Source: Aphelenchoides besseyi
Taxonomy: Eukaryota; Nematoda; Chromadorea; Rhabditida; Aphelenchoididae
Assembly (NCBI GenBank): GCA_024699855.1
Contig: JAMPIQ010000002.1
Span: forward strand, 16,306,001 to 16,370,000
Reading direction: 5' to 3'
Length of the DNA stretch: 64,000 nt
This document shows, piece by piece, positions 1 to 10,674 of the stretch (positions are counted from its first letter, which is position 1; every line of letters starts with the position of its first letter). A program made the translations under genes and the position numbers. The notes beneath the pieces are model-generated. The model was given only the letters and a program-made list of their open reading frames with translations, was not told where the DNA came from and made no database searches.

Positions 1-586
1 GTGAATTCAAAGAACTGAACTTGTCGAGTTGAATCGCTATCACACACTTACAAATCGGACTCGTATACTAAAGGAAGTGGAAGTTCAGGTCGAGGTCTCA
101 ATTCCATCTCTTGTCCTGTTTTCTCGTTCTTTGACTTGTCTTTTGTGTTCACTCAGAAGACTTGTTTTCGATTAAATGTCACAATTCGAATGAGTAACTT
201 TGTTTCCACCGTCTAATATTTTTTAATAGTTTTGTTTGCGTGCAATCTGGAGATTGCGATCAAATGTTTTAAAACAACAGGGGCAATCCAATGGAAGGAT
301 AACAAAAAACAATCGTCTTTCAAGTTTGTTGTTCCAACAGTCAAAGATCAAATTGTTAACATACTACTACTGGAGTTAGATTTTACCTTATTACTTTCGT
401 AGAGAATCGATTTTGCTTGTTATTTGGTTCAGAGTGTCTATTTAGAAATCAGTCCAAAGAGAATAATGAACACTACTGGAGCTTTGATTCGACCAAACGA
501 TGACAAAACAATCAAAGTCAATGGTCTTCGAAACAAAAGTCACAAGTGGAGTTTATTTCGTCTACCTAAAACCGCAACAGATCTGT
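1..586. other. Non-coding stretch, no gene seen
   Basis: AT-rich sequence downstream of the minus-strand acetyltransferase gene. Short open frames here, such as the one at 424-606, have no recognisable similarity, no clear splice context and overlap the 3' end of the neighbouring gene in another frame. I see no RNA gene or repeat. Confidence 0.5.
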
Positions 587-1591
587 TCAACATTTTGATT
601 TGGTAACAATTTCAGAAGTTTGTCCGAGGAATAAAGTCAAATGCGTGGAACCGCCGAAGAGTGGAACTTTCGGATGAATTCGCTCTTTATTATCGAACAT
701 TCGATCATACGGAATCGCAAAGACCGACTTGAATCCCAACTGAAGAACATCATCGTAGTATCCAATCATTCAAACGAAACTTACCACCGTAGCAGCTCGT
801 TCGGTGGCTTTCGCCGTCGTTTGACCGTCCGTCCAAATCAACCCGTTTCTGAGTCCGATTTTCGCTTGTTCATAAAGTAATTTGCGAATAATGTTGCCAC
901 TGAAATAGCCAGCTATTTTTAAATGCACGAAATGTTCGTACCCAGTGAAGTCGGATCGGGCACCGGAAAGATCCAAACGTAGGATCTCGTCGACGTCTTT
1001 GGGCAAAAAGTTGTTTACGATGTCGACCAAATCGTACGCCGGTCCCACAACGCGTCGTGCCTTACGAGATGGAATCCAATCTTCGAGACGATCGATTACT
1101 GAAGTAACCAATTGATCTTCACAAGTGATCGTAGACTTACTGTCCTTGTAATCTTCGCGTATTTCACTTTTGACAACTCGTGAACGGTTGATTTTCGCAC
1201 GATTTCCAATCGAAGCAGCAACGATTTCGTTTTGATAGAAAGCAATAAGTGTGTACGGTTCCTCCAAACCTTTCTTGGTAATTGCACTCGTAAACGGATA
1301 AAACTCCTTGGCCGTAGCACCTGAAATAATTTAAAATAAAAGAATAAAGAGAAGCTTACCGGTACTACGACATGTTGGCTCACGTTCTACGGCGATTTGG
1401 TTCAAAAACTCAGTGACCATCTCTTCATCAGACGGAAGTCCCACTTCGATTCGCACAACTTTGTCCACGTTTTGAATGTAATAGTCGCAGATGTACGGAC
1501 GCTTTTCGTTCATATTCACCGACGCAAAGGCGCGTATGGTCGAGATTATTCGCGGACAACCGCCGAACAGCGTCGGCTGAAGCAAGAACAT
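587..1591 (-). CDS. GNAT-family N-acetyltransferase-like protein
   Basis: Three exons on the minus strand: 1591-1360, 1320-785 and 739-587, joined by introns of 39 and 45 bases with GTAAG donors and TTTCAG or TTCAG acceptors; phases agree. The C-terminal half shows the acetyl-CoA-binding core of GNAT enzymes as they occur in nematode and insect arylalkylamine acetyltransferases: a run ending in LLYEQAKIGLRNGLIW, then a short turn and ATERAATVLGFKSVFAIPY, the usual helix-turn and LGF..V..IPY strand near the end. The product would acetylate a small amine with acetyl-CoA; the substrate cannot be read from the sequence. The start is uncertain. The in-frame ATG at 1591 gives about 306 residues and the ATG at 1513 gives about 280. 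Upstream of 1591 the frame meets stops, while a neighbouring frame with an ATG at 1677 looks coding, so an additional exon or a small indel is possible. Confidence 0.7.
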
Positions 1592-1951
1592 CGGAAGCTC
1601 CGGGAACAAGAGTCACCAAGTGGATTAGTATGGAAAGAGTCGAACAAACGATCCACAACCGGTTCACCGATTGGCATAGTTCTGTCTTGTTAAATTGAAT
1701 GAAATTTGCATCAAAGTTTATTGTCAGAATCGAGAAGATTTATTTTAAGATGTTAAATTCAATGTGAGATTTTTAAAGTTTACGGAAAGGTGCCGAGCAT
1801 CTGGAAAAGAACGAAACTACAGCTCAAGATAACTGCAAGAGTCGACTTGAAGGTAGGAATCAATGCTTTCGTTCTTTGAATTTGGAACATCTTGTAGTTC
1901 AATTCAAACGTAAAAGTTTTCGTTTTAACCGATCTGTTCACATGCATTGTA
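1592..1951. other. Short spacer between acetyltransferase gene and transposon
   Basis: Contains the possible but unproven 5' extension of the acetyltransferase (ATG at 1677 in another frame) and ends with the TA target dinucleotide at 1950-1951 next to the mariner element. Nothing else is recognisable. Confidence 0.4.
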
Positions 1952-2184
1952 CAGGGTGTCCCAGCTGAAATCTTCATTTTTACACGCTTATAACTTTTTT
2001 ATGCGTGAACCGATTTTTATGAAACTTTTTCTGTTGAATAGCTTGAAGTTTGCATTTTTCTTTTATATCAAATTCGATACAGATTTCTCGACGGAAGTCA
2101 TCGATAGAAGCAAATTTCTGAAATGAGCGCTTTCTTTCACTTGCGTTCTCTCTTTCATTTTTTTCCACTCAAAATTTCGCATGG
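1952..2184 (+). repeat. Left terminal inverted repeat of the mariner element
   Basis: Reverse complement of 3402-3634. The outer 200-plus bases match without a difference; one C/T mismatch occurs about ten bases from the inner end, after which the sequences diverge. Confidence 0.93.
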
Positions 2185-2217
2185 GGCTTGGTTGGCTAAA
2201 ATCAAAAAGTTTATGCT

Positions 2218-3405
2218 TCAAATTTCAACGTGTTTTCCATCATTATCGATAACCAGTTCCAATCGACGTTCATAATCCGTAATTGCACGATTCACCATAT
2301 CCTGCGGCAAATTCGCAAATTCGATTCGACTTTGCAAGTCGTTCAAATCCGTTGGTTAAGTACGGTAGATTTTTCCTTTGACATATCCCCAAAGAAAGAA
2401 GTCACAAGGAGGTAGGTCGGGACTATACGGAGGCCACCGATGAGGAGCTGGGGTTGCCGGAGCTCTACGGACCCATTCAGCGCAGTGAAAACGTGTCGCT
2501 CAACCAATCCCGGACTGCAACCGAAAAATGCGGCGGTGCACCGTCTTGCATCCAAATCAACTCGTGGTATTGTGCCCAAGTCAAGATGATCGGGTGCATT
2601 TGATTTTGAAGAAGTCGAAGATATGAATTGCCGGTCACGTTTTCTCGAGTGAAAAAAGGGCCGATGACTCCACGCTTGCTGATTCCAGCCCAAACCGTCA
2701 AACGCGGTGAGTGCAACGGTTCCTCACGATACCTGATGCCAACGTTTTGATCAATTCAACGGTCATCTTGATCCCACCAAATCGGGTTTTCATCGGACCA
2801 ATACCGGAAGTTTTGATGATTAACGTGACCGTGAAGTTGAAAGTAAGCTTCATCGGTAAAGATGATGTTCGACAAAAATTCATGTTGAGCATCAATGAGG
2901 CCGAGGATTGAAATTGCATGCTCGACACGAGCTTGATGGCTGTCGGGACGAAGTCTTGAAACATGCGCATCTTGTATGGGTGGAAATTTTCGGCCTAGAG
3001 AATGAGATGACGAAAATTAACAAAAGATTTCAACCTTCAAAATGCGATGAACGGAAGATTTGGAGGGCATGTTTTCAAGATTTGCTATTGCTCGCACCGA
3101 AAGATTTGGATTGTTGCGAATAGCGTCCAAAATTGCTTCAACGTTCTCTTCGCTACGAGCCGACCTGACAAAGAAATCAGAAAAGGAAATCAAGAAGACG
3201 GACCGTGATCGATTCGGTTTTTTGCTTCACAAGTCCCGCGATTCAAAAGTTCATCGGTCCAGCGCGAAAAGTTCGTTCGATCGGGTACAGAAGCGTGCCG
3301 ACTTAATCCAAAATGACTGCGGAATTGACGTTGAACGGACGTTGCACTTCCAGTTTTGGCAAACACCAGAACACAGTACGCCTTTTCTTGAGCAGACCAA
3401 ACCAT
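2218..3405 (-). pseudogene. Mariner-type transposase, frame-broken
   Basis: Reading the minus strand from the ATG at 3405, the first 71 codons give a helix-turn-helix domain starting MVWSAQEKAYCVLVFAK and running past VQRQFRSHFG before a stop. Further pieces of the same protein continue in shifted frames: a block ending IIFTDEAYF with the first catalytic Asp (about 2870), VWAGISKRGVIGPFFT, then ELIWMQDGAPPHF with the second Asp (about 2555), and YSPDLPPCDFFLWGYVKGK with the third Asp (about 2390). The C-terminal piece ends VIDNDGKHVEI at a TGA (2218-2220). At least three changes of frame or internal stops separate these pieces, so no functional transposase can be made. Family: DDxD mariner relatives with a DUF4817-like N terminus. 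The catalytic Asp residues themselves are kept, which suggests recent decay. Confidence 0.88.
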
Positions 3406-3634
3406 GCAAAATTTTGAGTGGAAAAAAATGAAAGAGAGAACGCAAGTGAAAGAAAGCGCTCATTTCAGAAATTTGCTTCTATCGATGACTTCCGTCGAGA
3501 AATCTGTATCGAATTTGATATAAAAGAAAAATGCAAACTTCAAGCTATTCAACAGAAAAAGTTTCATAAAAATCGGTTCACGCATAAAAAAGTTATAAGC
3601 GTGTAAAAATGAAGATTTCAGCTGGGACACCCTG
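3402..3634 (-). repeat. Right terminal inverted repeat of the mariner element
   Basis: Inverse copy of 1952-2184. Its inner end overlaps the transposase start codon (3403-3405). Both repeats carry an identical 62-codon open frame, which is a by-product of the repeat and not a gene. Confidence 0.93.
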
Positions 3635-3844
3635 TATTCGATAACTTCACATCAACACGTCATTCAATCTGTCCATGTCGAAAGGTTGCAAAAATGAACG
3701 GTCTGTCAAATTGAATTGAACCCGATAAGACACGAACTATGCCACGGTCTGTAATTCCGTAATTTCCGAATGTTTCTTGGGTTTGATAAGAAGCGGAGCT
3801 CACCATTTAAATGCTCGTTCTCTACTCCAACAGCGTCGTGGTTA

Positions 3845-5571
3845 ATGGAATTGAGTTTGTCGAAGATGACTCAAAAATTAGGATTAATTTCATGTCTCGC
3901 CTATTGTGTTGGAGGAATGATTGGATCCGGTTATCAAAAGTTATTTCAACAATATCTATCAAATTTTTTAGGTCTGTTTATTGCTCCATCGGGTGTTTTG
4001 TTGCATGCCGGCTCGACGGGTTTATTGTTGATTCTACTTTTGGTTGGTGCGATTTTCAGTGCTTTCGGGGCGTTAGTTTACATTGAATTGGGATGCTGGA
4101 TACCGGAATCTGGCGGTGGATTCGCTTATTTGACACATGCTGGATGGCATCTTTGCGCGGTTCCGTTATTCTGGTTGGGCACCTTCTTTACGTATCCGAT
4201 GTTCTTGGCAATTCAAACCATTGCATTGGGTCAATTGCTTCTCAAAACCATAGAATCGTGGACAGAATTGAATGCAGTGGAAAAGTTTTGGACTGAATGG
4301 ACATTAGGAAACGGATTGTTGGGTAATGTCGAGCACACGATCAAAAACTCATGTTCTAGTTTTGATTTCTGTGCTTAACATGTTTTCCATTAGTAAGGTT
4401 GCTGCTCGATTTCAAGTTGTTGCAACAATTTTGAAAATTCTTGTTGTATTCGTAATCGTAAGCATTGGAATTGATCATTTGATTCGATTTGGTGATTTTA
4501 AGTTCTGATTACATGCGTTCATGTCCTTTCAGGTGCTCCAACTGCTTTGAGTCAGCCGTTCGTGAATTCGACCAATCAGCCATTCAAAATCGTTCTCGGC
4601 TTGTATTCGAGTTTATTTTGCTACAGTGGCTGGGAGGTACTAAATGTTGTGTTAGGCGAGATTCAGGATCCCAAAGTGTAAGCAGAAAGATTGTTGGTCG
4701 GATCTAAAGTTTAGAACGCTACCTATTGCTTGTATTGGCGCCATCGTAATTGTATGCTTTGTATCGTTGGCAATGAATGTCGCATATTTTGCGGTTATTG
4801 AAATCAACGCGATTACTCAAACCTCCGCTGTTGCAGTGGTAAGTTAAATACTAGAAATTTAGGTGTTTGTTTTTTCAGTTGTTTTCCCAAATTACAATGA
4901 GCAGAACAATCAGTTTGTTGGTGCCAGCTGCAATTGCCCTTCTCATTTGCGGCAACTTGAATATGACGATCTTTGGAGCGAGCAGGTAACCGTCATTTGT
5001 ACGAACCAACAAATCGTTTATTTGGGTACATGCAATCGGGTGCCAACAAAAATGTTTTGCCCAAATGGTTTGGTTATGTTCATCCAACTTATGAAGCACC
5101 TCGAATTGCAATTGTTGCTCAGTGTTTGATTGCTGTGGCATTAAGTTTTCTTGGCAATTTGGATCAGTTGATTTCTTACATGTCTTATGCTGAACTTTTG
5201 GATCGTCTTTTCGTACAATTCGCATTTCTTTTCATGCGCTACAAACAGTTTCCTCGACCTGTGGGTATCTATCAAAATCCGATCATTATTTCGGTCGTTT
5301 ATTTGCTGATTTGTATTCTCCTCCTCGTCATCCCTTTATATCAAGTAAGCGATCTGCCATCGTTGTTCATTCACCATTATCATCTTAGGACGTTCAAATA
5401 GCTATCTATGGGCTTAGCGTGTTCATCATCAGTTTTCTAGCCTACACACTGATCAATCAACGTAAACTCCTTATAAACTTGGCACAGGACTTTAAAAATC
5501 GGCTTCTGTCTTGTTTTGGTTATAAGACAAAATCGAGAAATTCTATTGTTTGTGATTTAAATGTTAAATGA
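3845..5571 (+). CDS. SLC7/LAT-type amino-acid transporter (APC superfamily)
   Basis: Multi-pass membrane transporter for amino acids, about 490 residues and 12 predicted membrane segments. Exons: 3845-3929, 3972-4322, 4360-4491, 4533-4677, 4715-4838, 4879-about 4985, about 4988-5344, 5389-5571. After the first intron is removed, TM1 carries the APC substrate-binding signature GMIGSGLFIAPSGVL. Later segments contain GGGFAYL, CYSGWEVLNVVLGEIQDP (the conserved W-N..EI block after TM6) and LPIACIGAIVIVC. The start at 3845 is the ATG nearest the usual short N terminus; 3866 is also possible. One join is unresolved: near 4985 the frame runs into a stop and resumes one base out of step, and there is no AG that could act as an acceptor before 5095. 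This could be a sequence error or a real frameshift. The protein normally pairs with an SLC3-type heavy chain in light-chain families; which subfamily this one belongs to is not certain. An AATAAA lies just after the stop. Confidence 0.85.
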
Positions 5572-6183
5572 TTAACATTGTGACAAATAAATCAATCGTT
5601 TTTTCGAATATCGTCGACTACTTAAATCAACTACAAATCGTAAGGAAACAGCAAATGCACCACAACAAAAAGAAGTTCGAAAAAACGAATCTTTGTTTGA
5701 AAGATTCTCAGCGAACTCATTATCACGCATCTGAATCTGAAAATTGTTACATTTAATTGCTTGACATTATTTCAAATCATAAGAAATATGTTCGCTTCCA
5801 ACAATTTATACAAGAAAAATGCTTTTCAAAGCAGCTATCTCGAAAATTAACGTTGGAAGATGCTGCGAGTCTTGAGTGGAACGTCGTTGCTCATAGGTAT
5901 TGATTGTTTTGCCCGCCAGCTTTTTGCTCACACCCACTACTTGCCAAACGCGTTCATTTTCGCGTTCTCAGCAGTTGCTCCGTTGCAACAAACTGTTTTT
6001 TGAGCCGCCCTCCATCCGGAAAGGTGGTGAATGGCGATGGTTGAAAGTTGTGCGACCAATCTAGTCGACGATTTTTCGAAATCGCCGTGTCTTCGTGCGC
6101 GTTTTCAACATCCGCTCGTGTCCTATCGCGTACCCAACTTTTTAATAACGCGGAAATTTTTCAGGAAAGTTGTGATCTCAAAA
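5572..6183. other. Intergenic region upstream of the UAP56 gene
   Basis: Holds the AATAAA of the transporter gene near 5585 and the 5' flank of the helicase gene. An open frame runs from about 6031 into the helicase start, but the likely start is the ATG at 6184. No other feature seen. Confidence 0.5.
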
Positions 6184-8076
6184 ATGAGCGCCGTTGAAGA
6201 CGACCAACTCCTGGACTACGAGGAAGAGCAGGAGGAGACCACCGAAGTAGCAGAGAAGCTCGACAATGGAGGAGCACAAGAAAGCAAGAAGATGAAGGTA
6301 AAGTCAATTTTCAAAAATTTTTACTTGACATTTTCGTAGGGTCACTATGCGTCTATCCACAGCAGTGGATTTCGCGACTTGATGCTTCGTCCCGAGTTGC
6401 TGCGTTCAGTCATCGACTGTGGGTTCGAACATCCGTCCGAAGTCCAGCACGAATGCATCCCGCAGGCGATCCTCGGCATGGACATTATCTGCCAAGCAAA
6501 GTCGGGAATGGGCAAGACTGCCGTCTTCGTCCTGGCCACATTGCAGCAACTCTCCCCGGTCGATGGAGAAACCTCGGTCCTTGTGATGTGTCACACCCGT
6601 GAATTGGCTTTCCAAATCAGCAAGGAGTACGAGCGTTTCTCGAAGTACCTTCCATCAGTCAAGGTGAGCTCTTTAAATTGTTAGTTTGATAGCCATAAAT
6701 AGGTTGTAATTTCTTGTACCATTGGCCGCTCCTAACCACATCTTCTTGTTCAGGTTGCGGTTTTCTTTGGCGGTTTGCCAATCAAGAAGGACGAAGAGAC
6801 GATCAAGAACACGAAGCCACACATCGTCGTCGGAACACCCGGTCGTCTTCTCGCCCTTTCGCAAAGCAAGGCATTGGACCTGCAAAACATCAAGTACTTT
6901 GTACTTGATGAATGCGACAAGATGATTGGAGATGAAGGTAGGTTATAACAAATAAACAGTTCAAATCAATAATGCCGTCGAATTTTAGATATGCGACGCG
7001 ACGTCCAACAAATCTTCAAGCAGACTCCAACGGAGAAGCAGGTAATGATGTTTAGTGCTACCTTGCCTAAGGAACTACGCGTTGTGTGTAAGAAGTTCAT
7101 GCAACAGGTAAGACAAAGATTATAAAACTGAATTGAAGTTATGTGTTTAGCCGTTGGAAGTGTTCGTCGACGACGATGCAAAACTTACATTGCACGGTCT
7201 TCAACAGTACTATGTGAAGTTGAAAGAGAACGAGAAGAACCGAAAGCTCATCGAACTCCTTGATTCGTTGGAATTCAATCAGGTTGGCAAAACTAATGGA
7301 TTTTGAATCGAACTTGAAATTTTTAGGTCGTGGTCTTCATGAAGTCTGTTCAACGTTGTATTGCATTGAACAACTTGTTGAACGAAAACGCGTTTCCGTC
7401 GACCGCGATTCACCGACAAATGGGTCAAGAAGAGCGACTCAGCCGTTATCAACAGTTCAAAGACTTTGAGAAGCGCATTCTTGTTGCCACGGATTTGTTC
7501 GGTCGTGGTATTGACATTGAGCGCGTAAACATTGTCGTTAATTACGACATGCCCGACAGCACCGACACGTATTTGCACCGTGTAAGTTTTTTAAAATTTT
7601 ACAACAATTTTTCATCACTCAGTCAGCCGTCAGTTACTAACAAGTAATTGATGGTGTTACAGTGGTGATAGAGCATATGGAGTTCGACAGTCGACCGAGA
7701 AGTGCAGTTTTTGTACTACTCAACCGGCTGTTTCGGCGCTCTGTTATGTAGGCTGAGAGTTTGTTTCAAACATATAATTCGTGTTTGAAACGTTAGTTAA
7801 GCCTTGAACAATTTAAACAAGCACGCATTATCAACAATAATCTAATTGTGTTTCAGGTGGCTCGCGCAGGTCGTTTCGGCACGAAAGGTTTGGCCGTGAC
7901 ATTTGTCAGCGACGAAGGAGACGCAAAGACGTTGAATGGAGTTCAGGATCGTTTCGACGTTACGATTCCGGAATTGCCGGAAAAGATTGAAGTCAGCACA
8001 TACAGTGAGTTGAATTCTAACAAAACTTTTATAATTTACTCTTGCTTTAGTTGATAATCACATGTCCTCCGCCTAA
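6184..8076 (+). CDS. hel-1: DEAD-box RNA helicase UAP56/DDX39B (HEL-1)
   Basis: ATP-dependent RNA helicase of the TREX complex, needed for spliceosome assembly and mRNA export in the nucleus (family knowledge). Eight exons: 6184-6297, 6340-6663, 6754-6937, 6989-7107, 7151-7282, 7327-7581, 7857-8004, 8051-8076; coding length 1,302 bases, 433 residues, as expected for the family. Motifs in order: acidic [10 protein letters not shown] at the N terminus, Q-motif region [14 protein letters not shown], Walker [22 protein letters not shown], the diagnostic DECD box in [31 protein letters not shown] and [18 protein letters not shown] in place of DEAD is specific to UAP56-type helicases. The C terminus is STYIDNHMSSA. 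The seventh intron (7582-7856, 275 bases) is several times longer than the others. AATAAA hexamers follow at about 8172 and 8210. Confidence 0.97.
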
Positions 8077-9075
8077 GATTACTCTCTTTAACTTTTGGTA
8101 TCCTTTTGTAGCCATGAACTCCATTATGTTATAATCATTGTTTAATTTTAACTTATTTGACGGCCCACGACAATAAACCTCACGCCGCACGATTATGATT
8201 GTTACTTGAATAAATAAAGTTTCACACTCTCAGCGAAAAGTGAAAATCAAACGAAGAAAACATACAAATGACGCGCATTAAAGCAAATTCAATTCCAGTG
8301 ACTCGAATGAAAACATCCAGTCAGATCAGTAATCAAGCAGTCATGTAGCTTCTTATCCTCGGCACTGAATGCCGTCGTTATCGTCGCTCAGAAGGACGAG
8401 CAGAAATAGAACGATAGAATGACTGTTTGGACTCATTTCCACGGTTTATATACTGTTCGAATGAGACTATCGAAACTGCAGGAGGCGATACCCGCAGTCA
8501 TAGATGCCGTAGCCTGCAGTAATGGAAATAGAGAGAGTAGTTGGCATCACTAGGTAGACAAAAGGTCACAAGTTCATTATGACCGGCGGCCTGTTTTTTT
8601 ATCTCCAAACTTTACCCGAGGTACTACTCAATTTCGAACTCAAACATACGAACTTGCACTATTGCATATCTGTTGATTGTTGAGTAACGGTTGAGTATAC
8701 TATTGGATTGCGTTGAAGATGATTTCAAGATGGAGTTTTTTGTTATTTTAAAGCTCTTGAAAGTTGATTACTCAGATTCTCGGCTTATTGTTTTGTGATC
8801 ACGAACATGAAGCGCTTTCGAACTATTCGCATTTAGTAATTAATTGCAACAAAGACGTCCGTTAACGCTATTTCCATGAAATAAATTAGTGCGTAATGCG
8901 CCTCGTTTTCTCAACACTTTGGCCTTCTGTCGCATTGATGTTTCGGTCGCTGAACTTGTCGATTCAGATTTTTGGATTTACGTTTCTCGCGTTCATGTTT
9001 ACACGAATCTTCTCTATTTTTATCGTGGCTTTAATTCCCAATTCAACTTCTCAATTTAGTGTCAAACAGTCCGCG
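8077..9075. other. Intergenic region between UAP56 and SLU7 genes
   Basis: Contains the 3' untranslated region and poly(A) hexamers of the helicase gene. An open frame from 8896 runs in frame into the SLU7 start and encodes a hydrophobic 60-residue leader unlike any SLU7; a TTTAG acceptor at about 9059 suggests the SLU7 leader is spliced there. No other gene seen. Confidence 0.5.
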
Positions 9076-10674
9076 ATGGCCGGTCAAAATTTGCCCGTTT
9101 CGGCACTGTTAAAGCAGGGCAGTGGATTGGACGATGATCTCGACAAACGACGTTCCAAAGACGAGTACCGAAAACAGAAAGATTTGGAAGAACAACGAAA
9201 AGCTGGCACAGCACCGGCAATGGTCGACATTGAGACGGGACGCGACATCAATCCGCACATTCCCGAGTTCATCGAACGAACTCCGTGGTATGTGCCGACC
9301 AGTGGTCCGACGTTAAAAGTATGTGAATTTTCGTTTATTTTTTCGAACTTCAATTTCAGCATCAACGTCCACATCCCGAACGTCAGAAAGAGTTTTCGGA
9401 TGTTCGCGAATGGTATCCAAAAGGAACAACGCAAAACGTCGCCAAACGGTTTCGTCCCGGTGCTTGCGAGAACTGCGGAGCAATGGGTCACAAAAAACGC
9501 GATTGTTTCGAACGACCACGTGAAAAGAAGGCCAAATACACCGAAACAAACTTCGCACCCGACGACTTTGTTGCTCCAACCTTGAACTTGAATTATGCAG
9601 CTAAACGAGATCGTTGGAATGGTTACGATCCGGCCGAGTATCGACAAGTGATAGAAGAGCACGAGAAAATGGAAGAGACTCGGAAATTGATCAAATCCAA
9701 GAACGTATGTTTGTAACCGATAAATTTTTTATGATCAAGTAATTTCAGATCGAAGATGGAATCGAACCGACGCCTGAGAATCCAGACGAAGACGAAGACA
9801 AATACGCCGATGATATGATTCCTGAACAGTCAGTAGACATGGACTCTCGTACTCGAATTACCGTTCGAAATCTGCGTATTCGCGAAGATACTGCCAAGTA
9901 TCTTTACAATTTGGACCCGAATGGTCCCTATTATGATCCGAAATCCCGATCGATGCGCGAAAATCCATTTGCCAACATGCCTGGAAAGGAGACCGAAGCA
10001 GCCAAATTCGCTGGTGAAAATTTCACTCGTTACACCGGCGAAGTTGTTGAGGCAAATCAAGCACAAGTTTTTGCATGGCAAGCTCGTTGTAAAGGTGTGT
10101 TTCTATTAGACTTTATATCAAAAATATTTGCTCTTCAGGTATCGATGTACATTCGTTAGCGGAGCCAACAAAATTGGAGGCGTTAAAGCGTGAATTCGAG
10201 AAGCAGAAAGTCGAGGTGAAAGACGACACGAAGAAGAAGCTGTTGGAAAAGTACGGCGGAGATGTGAGTTTAAAATCTTACGATTGTTGACATCTGTTTT
10301 TATAGGAACATTTGAATGCACCGCCGAAAGAATTACTGTTGGCTCAAACGGAAAACTACGTTGAGTACAATCGAAAAGGCAAAGTGATCAAGGGTCAAGA
10401 ACGAGCAGCAGTGAAGAGCCGATACGAAGAAGACGCGTAAGTTTTTGGTGTTGTCCGAGCGTCTTTAATTTTTCGTTTCAGCTACCCATCGAATCATACC
10501 TCCGTTTATGGATCGTGGTGGAAGAACGGCAAATGGGGATTCAAGTGCTGCCACTCACTGCTGAAGAACTCGTATTGTATCGGCGAGAAAGGTTATTCAT
10601 TGGAAGCTGAACTCCCAACCGGCACTTTCGATTTGCGGAAGCCACAGACCGTCGGCTCAACATCTGAAGAATGA
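9076..10674 (+). CDS. SLU7: Pre-mRNA splicing factor SLU7
   Basis: Second-step splicing factor that helps choose the 3' splice site (family knowledge). Six exons: 9076-9318, 9360-9704, 9749-10094, 10139-10263, 10306-10436, 10482-10674; 1,383 coding bases, 460 residues, shorter than vertebrate SLU7. The N-terminal half contains [20 protein letters not shown] and [13 protein letters not shown], typical of SLU7, then the CCHC zinc knuckle [14 protein letters not shown] (C-X2-C-X4-H-X4-C). The middle has [20 protein letters not shown], a signature of the family. The C terminus has [20 protein letters not shown] followed by NSYCIGEKG. The ATG at 9076 is chosen because the protein starts there with the normal N terminus and a likely splice acceptor lies 17 bases upstream. 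It sits between two other mRNA-processing helicases on the same strand. Confidence 0.96.

Larger units (their letters stand above)
1952..3634 (-). mobile_element. Tc1/mariner superfamily transposon with long terminal inverted repeats
   Basis: A complete 1,683-base element flanked by a TA at each side (1950-1951 and 3635-3636), the hallmark TA target duplication of Tc1/mariner elements. It begins CAGGGTGTCCC and ends GGGACACCCTG. The inverted repeats are about 233 bases long with one mismatch that I can see. The interior holds a minus-strand transposase that starts at the inner edge of the right repeat and ends about 34 bases inside the left repeat. The N-terminal domain resembles the DUF4817-type helix-turn-helix seen in many arthropod mariner relatives (established family knowledge), and the core has DDD-type catalytic blocks. 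The transposase is interrupted, so this copy could move only with help from another copy. The element lies between genes and interrupts none. Confidence 0.92.

Noticed and set aside
1980..2168. 62-codon open frame, repeated exactly at 3418-3606
   Set aside because: It lies inside the terminal inverted repeats of the mariner element, so the two identical frames come from repeat identity and not from duplicated genes.
8896..9075. In-frame hydrophobic extension of SLU7
   Set aside because: SLU7 proteins do not have a hydrophobic leader, and a TTTAG acceptor lies just before the normal start, so the extension is more likely untranslated or intronic.
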